A DNA stretch of 64,000 nt from CAWCXF01 sp963799455 (GCA_963799455.1 CAWCXF010000008.1:930001-994000); one strand, 5' to 3'; positions 45,838 to 54,942 are shown, counted from the first letter of the stretch. Numbers and translations are program-made. Notes: generated from the sequence alone by a model not told the origin.

Positions 45838-47769
45838 TTGAGCCGTGCCCCCCCTGCTGGCCCCGTCCGGCTGCGCCTCCTGGCCACGTCGGACCTGCAC
45901 GCGCATGTGCTGGCGCACGACTACCTCGCCGACGCGCCGCTGAACGAGGGCGGGCTCGACCGCACCGCGGTGCTGATCGAACGGGCGCGCGCCGAGAGCC
46001 CGGGCGCGATCCTGCTCGACAACGGCGACTTCCTGGGCGGCACGCCGCTGTCGGACTGGGCGGCCGAGGCGCGCGCGGCGGGGCGCGCGGCGCCCGACCC
46101 GGTGATCGCGGCGATGAACCGGCTGGGCTTCGACGCCGCCGCCCTGGGCAACCACGAGTTCGACGAGCCGCCCTCGGGGCTCGCGCGGGCGCTGTCGCAG
46201 GCGCGCTTCGCGCTGCTGTGCGCCAACGCCGAATGCACGGGCGGCGCCCTCGCCGCATCGGCGCCCGGCTGCCCGGTCCGGCCCTGGACCGTCATGGAGC
46301 GCGAGATCGAGGATGCGCGAGGGCGGCGGCACGCGGTGCGGGTCGGCGTGATCGGCTTCCTGCCGCCGCAGACGGCGCTGTGGGCGGGCGCGCGGATCGG
46401 GGGCGTGCTGCGGGTGCGCGGGATCGTCGAGGCGGCGCGCGCCGAGCTGCCCCGCCTGCGCGCGGCCGGCGCCGAGATCGTGGTGGCGCTGTGCCATTCG
46501 GGCATCGAGGGGAGCGTCGAGGGCGCGGCGCTGCCGCTGGCGGCGGTGCCGGGGATCGACGCGATGGTCTGCGGGCACACCCACGGCGTGTTCCCCGGGC
46601 CGCAGGCGGCGCCCTCTCCCGGCATCGATCCCGAGCGGGGCCGGCTCGCGGGCGTGCCGGCGGTGATGCCGGGCTGGCGCGGCTCGCATCTGGGCGTGAT
46701 CGACCTCGACCTCGTGCCGCGCGCGGGCGGCGGCTGGCACGTCGCGGGCGCGCGCTCGCGGGCCCGGGCGGTGCGCGACCTGCCGCCCGGGGCGAATGGC
46801 GGGCTCGGCGACGTGCCCGCCGTCGCGGCCGGCCATGCCGCGGCGACCGCCCGCTCGCGCCTGCCCGCCGGCCACACCGCCATCCGTCTGAGCACCGCCT
46901 TCGCCCATGTCGGCGCCTCCTCGGCGCTCGACCTGGTGGCCGCGGCCAAGCGCGAGGCGGCGCGGCGCCTGCTGGCGGGCGGCCCCCATGCCGGGCTGCC
47001 GCTCCTCGTCGCTGCGGCGTCCTCTCGCGCCGGCGGGCGGGCCGGCGAGGCGCGCTTCGTGGACATCGCGCCGGGGGCGGTCGCGCGGCGCCATCTGGCC
47101 GACCTCTACCCGCATCCCGACACGCTGGTCGTGCTGCGCGCGACCGGGGCCGATCTGGCCGACTGGCTCGAGCGCGCCGCGGGGCGCTTCGCGCGCCTCC
47201 CCCCTCTCGCGCGCGACGCGGCGCTCCTCGACGAGGCGTTCCCGAGCTACCGCTTCGACGTGATCTACGGGCTGCGCTACGCCTTCGACCTGTCGCGCCC
47301 GGCGCGCTACGATTCGAGCGGGCGCGCGGTGGCGCCGGGCGCGAGGCGCCTCGTCCGCCTGGAGCATGACGGCCGCGCGGTGGGCGGCGAGGACGTCTTC
47401 GCCGTGGCCACCAAGAGCCACCGCGTCTCGGGCGAGGGGCTCTACGCGCCGCTGGCGGGGCTGGCGCGGATCGCGTCGAGCGAGGGTCTCCTGCGTGCCG
47501 CCCTGGCGGCCCATGTCGCCGAGCGCAGCCCGCTCGGCCGCGAGGAGCACGCCGAATGGGGCTTCGCGCCCCTGCCCGGCGCCACGGCGCTGTTCCCCGC
47601 CCCGCTCGGCGCCGAGCCTCCGCCCGGCCTCGCGGCCCGGATCGCGCGCGCCGCGTCGCGGCCCCGCGCGCGCGGCGGCTCGTCGGGCGGCGGCTCGTCG
47701 GGCGGCGGCCGGGCGGCGGCTCGTCGGGCGGCGGCTCGTCGGGCGGCGGCTCGTCGGGCGGCTCGGTGA
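45838..47769 (+). CDS. bifunctional 2',3'-cyclic-nucleotide phosphodiesterase / 5'-nucleotidase family
   Basis: 643 aa from TTG 45838. The metallophosphoesterase domain has LLATSDLHAHV, LLDNGDFLGG, GNHEFDE and GHTHGVFPG with the metal ligands. The C-terminal nucleotidase domain has YPHPDTLVVLRATGADLADW and YRFDVIYGLRYAFD. No signal peptide is evident, unlike periplasmic CpdB/UshA, so it may act in the cytoplasm. The 3' end runs through a 15-bp minisatellite. One unit there is four bases short, moving the frame into RAAARRAAAR and an early stop; the other frame ends GGSVSLFRLHL at 47792, which looks like the native C-terminus. Confidence 0.88.
   Translation: MSRAPPAGPVRLRLLATSDLHAHVLAHDYLADAPLNEGGLDRTAVLIERARAESPGAILLDNGDFLGGTPLSDWAAEARAAGRAAPDPVIAAMNRLGFDAAALGNHEFDEPPSGLARALSQARFALLCANAECTGGALAASAPGCPVRPWTVMEREIEDARGRRHAVRVGVIGFLPPQTALWAGARIGGVLRVRGIVEAARAELPRLRAAGAEIVVALCHSGIEGSVEGAALPLAAVPGIDAMVCGHTHGVFPGPQAAPSPGIDPERGRLAGVPAVMPGWRGSHLGVIDLDLVPRAGGGWHVAGARSRARAVRDLPPGANGGLGDVPAVAAGHAAATARSRLPAGHTAIRLSTAFAHVGASSALDLVAAAKREAARRLLAGGPHAGLPLLVAAASSRAGGRAGEARFVDIAPGAVARRHLADLYPHPDTLVVLRATGADLADWLERAAGRFARLPPLARDAALLDEAFPSYRFDVIYGLRYAFDLSRPARYDSSGRAVAPGARRLVRLEHDGRAVGGEDVFAVATKSHRVSGEGLYAPLAGLARIASSEGLLRAALAAHVAERSPLGREEHAEWGFAPLPGATALFPAPLGAEPPPGLAARIARAASRPRARGGSSGGGSSGGGRAAARRAAARRAAARRAAR
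47674..47766. repeat. 15-bp minisatellite with one 11-bp unit
   Basis: GGCGGCTCGTCGGGC repeated at 47674, 47689, 47715, 47730 and 47745, with a short 11-bp copy at 47704-47714 that lacks TCGT. The first units encode GGSSG; after the short copy the frame is shifted. Confidence 0.95.
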
Positions 47770-47862
47770 GCCTCTTCCGGCTCCATCTCTGAGCGCCGGC
47801 TCCGGGCGCCGGCCTCCGGGCGCCGGCCTCCGGGCGCGAGTCGCCCGCGGCCTGCCCACGGC

Positions 47863-47891
47863 TTGCACGGCGCGCGCGGCGCGACTAGGTC
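47863..47891 (+). promoter_or_regulatory. promoter of the SRP RNA
   Basis: TTGCAC (47863-47868), a 17-bp spacer and TAGGTC (47886-47891) lie seven bases before the predicted 5' end of the RNA. Confidence 0.6.
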
Positions 47892-47897
47892 GGGCGC

Positions 47898-47990
47898 GAG
47901 AGGCTGGCGTGGGCAGGCGCCTCGCCAACCCGGTCAGGTCCGGAAGGAAGCAGCCGCAACGAGCCCCGCCTGGGTCGCGTCCAGTCTCTC
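47898..47990 (+). ncRNA. ffs: signal recognition particle RNA (4.5S, small bacterial type)
   Basis: The invariant apical part GGTCAGGTCCGGAAGGAAGC is followed by AGCC and the complementary strand of the helix. The ends (GAGAGGCTGG with CCAGTCTCTC) pair to close a ~93-nt hairpin. It binds Ffh and targets nascent membrane proteins. Confidence 0.95.
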
Positions 47991-48048
47991 ACCCGCCTCC
48001 GTGCCCATCCCCTCGGCTCAGCACGCGAGCCATGCTACGGTCTGCGTC

Positions 48049-48495
48049 ATGGAGGATCATGCGCCGCCCGACGGCCGAGGCGAGACCGGCCCCGAGGAGG
48101 GCGAGCCTCGGGACGGCGGCCCCGGGGAGGAGCCCGACCGCAAGACCAAGTGGGCCGAGGACCGCACCGACTGGGCCGAGGACCGCACGCTCTTGGCCAA
48201 CGAGCGCACCTACGCCGGCTGGCTGCGCACCGGGGCCGCCTGCGTGGCGGTGGCGCTGGGGCTCAAGGCGGTGTTCGAGGAGACCGACCCGGTGTGGCTC
48301 GCCAAGGCCGTCTCGACCGTGTTCCTCGTGGCGGCGGTGGGGATCTTCGTCAGCGCGGCGCAGCAGTCGTACAAGGCCCAGTCGCGCATCCACGAGCACG
48401 CCACCGAGGCCACGCCGCCGCGCCGCATGATGGTGCTGGCCGGCGTGCTGGTGCTGGGCACGGTCGCCACCGGCGTGATCCTCTGGACGCTGTGA
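48049..48495 (+). CDS. DUF202 (YidH-like) inner membrane protein
   Basis: 148 aa. An acidic, Gly/Pro-rich N-terminus, then the family motif DRTLLANERTYAGWLRTG near residues 46-63, and three hydrophobic helices ending TGVILWTL. Function unknown; members sit in the inner membrane. It lies just downstream of the SRP RNA and upstream of dnaX on the same strand. Confidence 0.85.
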   Translation: MEDHAPPDGRGETGPEEGEPRDGGPGEEPDRKTKWAEDRTDWAEDRTLLANERTYAGWLRTGAACVAVALGLKAVFEETDPVWLAKAVSTVFLVAAVGIFVSAAQQSYKAQSRIHEHATEATPPRRMMVLAGVLVLGTVATGVILWTL

Positions 48496-48562
48496 CCCGC
48501 GGCGGCGGCCGCGCGGCTGGGAATCGCGCCGCCCGCCGCATAGGTTCGAGGGCGCCTCGCCC

Positions 48563-48644
48563 TCCAGAGCCCGAGCCCCAGAACCCGAGCCCCCCAGTCC
48601 CCGAGCCCCAGTCCCCGAGCCCCAGTCCCCGTGAACGAGCCCCT
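48563..48644. repeat. CCGAGCCCCAGTCC-type short repeats upstream of dnaX
   Basis: Four or five degenerate 12-14-bp copies between the DUF202 gene and dnaX. They sit where the dnaX ribosome site would be and leave no clear Shine-Dalgarno for the GTG at 48645. Confidence 0.7.
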
Positions 48645-51061
48645 GTGACCGAGCCCGAGCCCGACGCCCGCCCCTCCGGCGCCATTCCGAGCGCGGACAC
48701 CGGCCCGAGCGCGGACACCGGCCCGAGCGCGGACACCGGCCCGAGCGCGGACACCGGCCCGAGCGCGGACACCGGCCCGAGCGCTGACGGCGGCCTGCGC
48801 GCGGGCGAGGCCTCGGCCGGGAGTCCCGGCCCGGGCAACGCGAGCGGTCCGGCCGATGCCGAGGCTGCCGCCGGCTACCGGGTGCTGGCGCGACGGCATC
48901 GGCCGCAGCGACTGGCCGAGCTGGTGGGCCAGGAGGCGATGGTGCGCTCGCTTCGCGCGGCCTTCGAGACGGGGCGCATCGCGCAGGCCTTCATCCTCAC
49001 CGGCATCCGCGGGACCGGCAAGACCACCACCGCGCGGCTCATCGCCAAGGGGCTCAACTGCGTCGGCCCCGATGGCACGGGCGGCCCCACCACCGAGCCC
49101 TGCGGCGTGTGCGAGCCCTGCGTGGCGATCACCGAGGGGCGCCACGTGGACGTGCTGGAGATGGATGCGGCCTCGCGCACGGGCGTCGGCGACGTGCGCG
49201 AGATCATCGACTCGATCGCCTACCGGGCGGCGTCCGCGCGCTACAAGGTCCACATCGTGGACGAGGTGCACATGCTGAGCACCTCGGCCTTCAACGCGCT
49301 GCTCAAGACGCTGGAGGAGCCGCCGCCCCACGTCGTGTTCGTCTTCGCCACCACCGAGATCCGGCGCGTGCCGGTGACGGTGCTCTCGCGCTGCCAGCGC
49401 TTCGACCTGCGCCGGATCGAGCCCGAGGCGATGATGGGGCTGCTGCGCCGCATCGCCGCCTCCGAGGGCGCGCGGGCGTCGGACGAGGCGCTGGCCTTGA
49501 TCGTGCGCGCGGCCGAAGGGTCCGCGCGCGACGCCACCTCTCTGCTCGACCAGGCCATCGCGGTCGCGGGCTCGGCGGAGATCGAGGCCCAGGGCGTGCG
49601 CGCGATGCTGGGGCTGGCCGACCGGGCGCGGACGATGGATCTGTTCGAGATGATCCTGCGCGGGCGGGTGGCCGAGGCGCTCGCGGAGCTGCGCGCCCAG
49701 GCCGCGGAGGGCGCGGACCCCATGGCGGTGCTGCGCGACCTCGCCGAGCTGACCCACTGGACCAGCGTCATCCGGATCGCGCCCGAGGCGGCCGACGACC
49801 CGCTGGTCTCGCCCGACGCGCGCGAGCGGGGCCGACGGATCGCCGAGGCCGCCTCGATGCGCTCGCTGTCGCGGATGTGGCAGATGCTGCTCCTGGCGAT
49901 CGAGGAGGTGGCAGCCGCGCCCTCGGCGGCGATGGCGGCCGAGATGGCGGTGATCCGGCTCACCCACGTCGCCGACCTGCCCTCGCCCGTGGATTCGGTG
50001 CGCCGCCTCCAGGACGCGGCGCCGCACGAGACCGCCGCGCGGGCCGGGCCGGCGGGCGGAGGCCCCCCCGAGGGGCGGGCGTCGCCCCTGCCCGGGGCGT
50101 CGGCGGGCCGCCCCCCCACGCCGGCGGGATCGAGGCGGCGGAGGGGCGAGGGTCCGCCGGGGCGCCCGAGCCCGACCCGCCCGGCGCGCCTCCCGAGGCC
50201 GGGCCGAGGGCGACGGACGCCCCCGAGCGCGACCGGGACGGGCCGCGAGCGCTTGGAGCCGAGGCCGAGCGGCCGAGGGGGCACGAGGGCGACGGCGGCG
50301 CGCCCGCTCCTTCGCGCGAGGCCGGGCCGGGCATGGGGGCGGGGGCGCGCGCCGACGCCGGGCCGATGCCCGAGCGGGTGTCCTCGCTCGCCGCCTCTCT
50401 GGGGGGCGACCCCTCCCGAGTTGAGGTGCGCGCGGGCGAGCCGGTGGCCGCGCGCCCCTCCCGCCCGGCGCCGGACGGCGGCGGATGGGTCGAGGAGGGC
50501 CGCGCGGTCAGGGAGATGGGCGGACGGGCGGGCGGGGGCTCCGCGCGCAGGGCGGCCCGACCCCGCTTCGAGCCCGAGCCCACCCCTGCGCCCGCCGCGG
50601 CCGGGCCGCTCGCGCGCTACGCGCGCTTCGAGGACGTGGTGGCGCTGATCCGCGAGAGGCGCGACGTGCCGCTGCTGGTCGAGGTCGAGACCGGGCTGAG
50701 GCTGGTGCGCTACGCGCCCGGCCGGATCGAGTTCACGCCGGCCGAGGGCGCCGCCTCCGACCTCGCCCAGCGCCTCGCGGCCGGGCTCGGCCGCTGGACC
50801 GGCGCGCGCTGGGGCGTCAGCGTCGTCTCGGACGGCGGCGCCCCCACCATCGCCGAGGGACGCGCGACGGCGCGGCGCGCGCTGGAGGCCCGGGCGATGG
50901 AGCACCCGCTGGTCCAGGCGGTGCTGGAGCGCTTCCCGCAGGCGCGCATTACCGAGATCCGCGCGCCCGGCCCGGGCGGCGTGCAGGCTCCGATCCCGGC
51001 GGAGCCCGATCCCGCCGAGCCAGACGCCGGCGAGGGTTGGGATCCGTTCGAGGAGGGCTGA
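48645..51061 (+). CDS. dnaX: DNA polymerase III subunit gamma/tau; C-terminus in the -1 frame
   Basis: Clamp-loader ATPase. From GTG 48645 a PSADTG repeat tail (~80 residues) precedes the AAA+ module: Walker A GIRGTGKTT at about 120-128, the zinc cysteines CGVCEPC, VDEVHM and the sensor/arginine SRC. Domain III ends near 50020. The tau domains (FEDVVALIRERRDVPLLVEV, then HPLVQAVLERFPQARITEI) lie in the -1 frame and end at 51061. The zero frame instead continues in Arg/Pro-rich nonsense to a TGA at 50648. The frame change is best placed at one of two seven-C runs (50063-50069, 50111-50117). Real frameshifting, transcript slippage and a missing base in the sequence are all possible. Confidence 0.88.
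48691..48780. repeat. 18-bp minisatellite in the 5' end of dnaX
   Basis: Five perfect or near-perfect copies of GCGCGGACACCGGCCCGA, encoding (SADTGP)5, ahead of the AAA+ domain. In frame. Confidence 0.95.
50063..50117 (+). promoter_or_regulatory. two C-CCC-CCC heptamers in -1 slippage phase within dnaX
   Basis: Seven-C runs at 50063-50069 and 50111-50117. Relative to the dnaX zero frame both read xxC CCC CCC, so both P- and A-site tRNAs could re-pair after a one-base backward slip. The residues after the second run make sense in the -1 frame (HAGGIEAAEG) and become arginine-rich nonsense in the zero frame, so the second run is the better candidate. Confidence 0.5.
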
Positions 51062-51408
51062 GAGGCGCCGCCGCGCCCCTGTCGCCCCCCGCAGCGGACC
51101 CGCCGCGGCCTCGGTCGAGCCGTGCGGTCGGCGCGCCCCGCGGAGTTCCCGCGACCGCCGGCCAGGCTCTTCGACGGGGCTCCCGCCCGGCGGCGCGGGA
51201 TCGCGCCTGCCGACCGGATCCGCCGGAGGCGGGCCCGAGACGACCGCCGCCGAGGCGCGCTCGGCGCCACGGGGCCGCATCGGCCGCCGCCGGCGCTCCG
51301 GCCCGCCGCCGGCGCTCCGGCCGCTGCGGGTCGCGCCGCCGTCGCGGCCGGGGTTGTGGGCGCCCCGGCCGCGGCCTACCTCTGGGGCGACCACGCGGGA
51401 GGACGGGC
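51062..51408. other. intergenic region with an 18-bp duplicated motif
   Basis: 347 bp between dnaX and ybaB without a recognisable gene. It contains two copies of GCCGGCGCTCCGGCCCGC-like sequence at 51289-51330. The same unit recurs at about 55908-55945. Confidence 0.5.
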
Positions 51409-51753
51409 ATGTTCAAGGGGCTGGGCGGCTTGGGCGACATGGGCAAGATGATGCGCGCCGCGCAGGACGTGCAGGCCAAGATGGGCGAGGTCCAGGAGCG
51501 GCTGGGCTCCATCACCGTCGAGGGCGAGGCGGGCGCCGGCATGGTGCGCGCCACGGCCACCGCCAAGGGCGATGTCACCGCGCTCTCGATCGACCCCTCG
51601 ATCTTCCGGGCCGAGGACAAGGAGGTGGTCGAGGATCTGATCGTCGCCGCCATCGCCGACGCCCGCGGGAGGGCCCAGGCCAAGAGCCAGGAGGAGATGG
51701 GCCGGATCGCCGAAGGGCTCGGCCTGCCCCCCGGCTTCAAGCTGCCGTTCTGA
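51409..51753 (+). CDS. ybaB: YbaB/EbfC nucleoid-associated protein
   Basis: 114 aa. Starts MFKGLGGLGDMGKMMRAAQ, with VQAKMGEVQERL, SIDPSIF and EDLIVAAIADA, the conserved dimeric alpha-beta fold that binds DNA. It lies between dnaX and recR, as in most bacteria, which supports a role around DNA replication and repair. Confidence 0.93.
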   Translation: MFKGLGGLGDMGKMMRAAQDVQAKMGEVQERLGSITVEGEAGAGMVRATATAKGDVTALSIDPSIFRAEDKEVVEDLIVAAIADARGRAQAKSQEEMGRIAEGLGLPPGFKLPF

Positions 51754-51796
51754 GGGGCCGCATGCCCCTCGTCCCGACCCTCGGCAGCCGCGTCCG

Positions 51797-52660
51797 ATGA
51801 CGCCGGACGAGGGCGAGGACCGGGCCGCCTCGCTTAAGGTGGCCGCGGGCGGCCCCTTCGTGGCCGGCGCTCCCCCCGCCGCCGCCATCCCCGACGCCGC
51901 GGCCCATTCCGGAGCGTCATCCGCCGCCAACGGTCCGAGCGCGGGCCCCGGGCCGAGCGTGGCCCCCGGACCGGCCGGTGTCGGCGGTCCGGATGGTGTC
52001 GGCGGTCCGGCCGCTGCCGGCGGTCCGGACGGTGCCGGCGGTCCGGACGGTGCCGGCGGTCCGGACGGTGCGGCGGAGGGGCGGATCGAGGCGTTGACCA
52101 AGCTGATGGCGCGGCTGCCGGGGCTCGGGCCGCGCTCGGCGAGGCGCGCGGTGCTCCACCTCGTCACGCGGCGCGAGCAGCTGATGGCCCCCTTGGCCGA
52201 GGCGATGCGCGAGGTCGCGGCCACGGCGCGCGAGTGCGCGTCCTGCGGCAACGTCACCGTGACGGACCTCTGCGCCATCTGCCGCGACCCGCGCCGCGCG
52301 ACGGGCGAGATCTGCGTGGTCGAGGACGTGGCCGACCTCTGGGCGATGGAGCGCGCGCAGGTGTTCCGCGGCCGCTACCACGTGCTCGGCGGCACGCTCT
52401 CGGCGCTCGACGCGGTCGGCCCCGAGGATCTGCGCATCCCTCGCCTCGTCGAGCGCGTGGGCGAGGAGGGCGCGCACGAGGTGATCCTGGCGCTCGGCGC
52501 CACGATCGACGGCCAGACCACGGCGCACTACATCGCCGAGGCGCTGGAGGGCCGCGCGGAGGTCACCTCGCTCGCCCAGGGCGTGCCGGTGGGGGGCGAG
52601 CTCGACTACCTCGACGACGGCACCATCACCGCGGCGCTCCGAGCCCGGAGAGCTCTGTGA
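51797..52660 (+). CDS. recR: recombination mediator RecR with long N-terminal tail
   Basis: 287 aa against about 200 normally. The conserved protein starts around residue 96 (IEALTKLMARLPGLGPRSAR, helix-hairpin-helix). A C4 zinc finger (CASCGNVTVTDLCAIC) and a Toprim domain (CVVEDVADLWAME, then LALGATIDGQTTAHYIAEAL) follow. It works with RecF/RecO in loading RecA on gaps. The extra ~95 residues are Gly/Ala/Pro-rich and partly encoded by an 18-bp minisatellite. An internal start near the HhH domain could give the standard protein. Confidence 0.93.
   Translation: MTPDEGEDRAASLKVAAGGPFVAGAPPAAAIPDAAAHSGASSAANGPSAGPGPSVAPGPAGVGGPDGVGGPAAAGGPDGAGGPDGAGGPDGAAEGRIEALTKLMARLPGLGPRSARRAVLHLVTRREQLMAPLAEAMREVAATARECASCGNVTVTDLCAICRDPRRATGEICVVEDVADLWAMERAQVFRGRYHVLGGTLSALDAVGPEDLRIPRLVERVGEEGAHEVILALGATIDGQTTAHYIAEALEGRAEVTSLAQGVPVGGELDYLDDGTITAALRARRAL
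51967..52074. repeat. 18-bp minisatellite in the 5' end of recR
   Basis: Six copies of a GGTCCGGACGGTGCCGGC-like unit encoding GPDGAG repeats, in frame with recR. Confidence 0.92.
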
Positions 52661-52776
52661 CGGCTGCGGGCGACCGGCGCCTCCGCCGCCACCCGGACGA
52701 TCCGCCCCCGGCGGGGGACAGGGGGCGCGGACGACGCTAGGCTGGACCGCTCGTCTCCCGCTCGATCGGACGCCCG

Positions 52777-53982
52777 ATGCCCCCCGCCGCCACGACCCCG
52801 CCCCGGCCCGCGACCCTGGTCCTGCTGACCGGGCTCTCGCTCGCCTCGCTCAACCTGTTCCTGCCCTCGCTGCCCGACATCGGCCAATCCCTCGCGGCGC
52901 CCTACGCGCTCGTGGCGCTCTCGATCGGGGGCTACCTCGCGGTCACGGCCGCGCTCCAGCTCGTCATGGGGCCGCTGTCGGACCGCCATGGGCGCCGCCC
53001 GGTGCTCCTCGTGTCGCTGGCGCTCTTCGCCCTGGCCTCGGTGGGCTGCGCGCTGGCCACGGAGATCTGGACCTTCCTCGCCTTCCGGATGCTCCAGGGC
53101 GCGGTGATCGCGGGCGCGGTGCTCTCCCGCGCCATCGTGCGGGACATGATGCCCCCGCGCGAGGCGGCGAGCCTCCTGGGCTACATCTCGATGGCCATGG
53201 CGGTGGCGCCGATGCTGGCCCCGGTGCTGGGCGGCGCGCTCGACCAGGCGTTCGGCTGGCGCGCGGGCTTCTGGGCCTTCGCGGCGATGGGGGCGGGGCT
53301 CCTCGCGCTGTGCTGGACGGATCTGGGCGAGACCAACGCGAGCCCGTCGGCCACCCTCGGCGCGCAGTTCCGCGCCTATCCCGAGCTGGTGCGCTCGCGC
53401 CGCTTCTGGGGCCACGCGCTGTGCCTGACCTTCTCGATCGGGGCGTTCTACGTCTTCCTCGCAGGCGCGCCGCTGGTGGCGGGGCGGCTTTTCGGGCTCT
53501 CGCCCGCCGGGCTCGGCGCGCTTTTGGGCTCGATCACGGCGGGCTTCGCCGTGGGCAGCTTCCTCTCGGGGCGCCTGGCCGCGCGGCACGCGCTGACCAC
53601 CATGATGATCGCGGGCCGCCTCGTGGCCTGCGCGGGGCTCGTGGCGGGGCTCGTCCTGCTCGCGGCCGGGGTCGAGCACGTGGCGACGCTCGTCGGGGCC
53701 GTGATGCTGGTGGGCCTGGGCAACGGGCTCACGGTGCCGTCGGCCACGGCCGGGGCGCTGTCGGTGCGCCCGGGGCTCGCGGGCTCGGCGGCGGGGCTCT
53801 CGGGCGCGCTGACGGTGGGGGGCGGCGCGATCCTCACCGCGCCCACCGGCGCGGTGGTGGGCGGATCGAGCGGGGCCGTCACGCTGCTGGGCGCGATGCT
53901 GCTGTCCACGCTCCTGGGGCTCGGGGCCGCGCTCGGCGTGCGGTGGGTCGAAGGCCGCGAGGCGGTGGCGGACGCCGCCTAG
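52777..53982 (+). CDS. Bcr/CflA-type MFS drug efflux transporter
   Basis: 401 aa, 12 predicted helices. LFLPSLPDIGQSL in helix 1, the MFS loop motif GPLSDRHGRRPVLL near residues 67-80, and GYISMAMAVAPMLAPVLGG in helix 5 are typical of the DHA1 Bcr/CflA group. It is a probable proton-driven exporter of drugs or metabolites. It stands alone between recR and the convergent trcR. Confidence 0.9.
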   Translation: MPPAATTPPRPATLVLLTGLSLASLNLFLPSLPDIGQSLAAPYALVALSIGGYLAVTAALQLVMGPLSDRHGRRPVLLVSLALFALASVGCALATEIWTFLAFRMLQGAVIAGAVLSRAIVRDMMPPREAASLLGYISMAMAVAPMLAPVLGGALDQAFGWRAGFWAFAAMGAGLLALCWTDLGETNASPSATLGAQFRAYPELVRSRRFWGHALCLTFSIGAFYVFLAGAPLVAGRLFGLSPAGLGALLGSITAGFAVGSFLSGRLAARHALTTMMIAGRLVACAGLVAGLVLLAAGVEHVATLVGAVMLVGLGNGLTVPSATAGALSVRPGLAGSAAGLSGALTVGGGAILTAPTGAVVGGSSGAVTLLGAMLLSTLLGLGAALGVRWVEGREAVADAA

Positions 53983-54045
53983 ACCGGGGCGGGTCGAGCC
54001 GGCGCCGTCCCCCCCACCTCGGACTCCCGATCGCCGGGCCGCGGG

Positions 54046-54834
54046 TCAGCGATCCTCCTCGGCACCCTCACCCTCCGCCTCGGCCGCGTCCTCCTCGTCC
54101 TCGTCCCCGCCGTCGGGCAGGTTGAAGAGGCTCTGGGCGGTGTGCCGGTCCTCGACGGGCTCGCGCAGCTCCTCGCCGGTGCTCGACAGCGAGAAGGTCT
54201 CGAGCCCCGAGATCGCGGTGGGCATGCGCGGCTCGGGCGCGCTCGACAGCGACTGCTCGGTCGAGACCAGGCGGCGGCGCTCGTCGTCCGACATCACCCG
54301 GCCCTCCTGGGCGCGGCGCTCGGCGGCCTTCTGCACGGCAGCGTCGAGCTCGGACTGGCGGCACAGGCCCAGCGCCACCGGGTCGATCGGCTGGGTGTTC
54401 TGGATGTTCCAGTGCGAGCGGTCGCGGATCGACTGGATCGTCGGCTTGGTGGTGCCGACGAGCTTGGAGATCTGCGCGTCGGTCAGCTCGGGGTGGAACT
54501 TGACCAGCCACAGGATCGCCGCCGGGCGGTCCTGGCGCTTCGACAAGGGCGTGTAGCGCGGGCCGCGGCGGACCTCCTCGCCCTCGGCGGCGGGGTTGTG
54601 CCACAGCTTGAGCTTGTGCTTGGGATCCTTCTCGGCGGCCTGGATCTCGTCGTGGGTGAGCTGCTTGTTGGTCACGGGATCGAAGCCCTTGACGCCCTGC
54701 GCCACGTCGCCGTCGGCGATGCCCTGGACCTCCAGCTCGTGCAGCCCGCAGAACGCGGCGATCTGCGGGAAGCTGATCGTCGTGTTGTCCACCAGCCAGA
54801 CGGCCGTCGCCTTGGCCATGATCGGCTTGTCCAT
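54046..54834 (-). CDS. trcR: TrcR-like cell-cycle regulator (DUF1013)
   Basis: 262 aa. MAKATAVWLVDNTTISFPQI, then AAFCGLHELEVQGIADGDVA, and later LVGTTKPTIQSIRDRSHWN: the DUF1013 domain found in nearly all alphaproteobacteria. The Caulobacter member (TrcR) associates with RNA polymerase and cell-cycle promoters. The C-terminal third is acidic and probably disordered (GGDEDEEDAAEAEGEG). ATG 54834 fits homologues. Divergent from the RNase T2 gene with an A+T-rich patch between. Confidence 0.92.
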   Translation of the reverse strand: MDKPIMAKATAVWLVDNTTISFPQIAAFCGLHELEVQGIADGDVAQGVKGFDPVTNKQLTHDEIQAAEKDPKHKLKLWHNPAAEGEEVRRGPRYTPLSKRQDRPAAILWLVKFHPELTDAQISKLVGTTKPTIQSIRDRSHWNIQNTQPIDPVALGLCRQSELDAAVQKAAERRAQEGRVMSDDERRRLVSTEQSLSSAPEPRMPTAISGLETFSLSSTGEELREPVEDRHTAQSLFNLPDGGDEDEEDAAEAEGEGAEEDR

Positions 54835-54942
54835 CGCGCCCTCCTCGAAGCTCGGCCCTCCCCGCCACACCCGCGGCCCGGGCCCGGCCGAGGGGCCGGC
54901 CCTCATGGTCCGCGAGGCGTCGTCATGGGGGGAGTGGGCGAG

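Noticed and set aside
50118..50648. Zero-frame continuation of dnaX to 50648 as the real C-terminus
   Set aside because: It is Arg/Pro/Ser-rich and unlike any DnaX, while the -1 frame carries the recognisable tau C-terminal domain.
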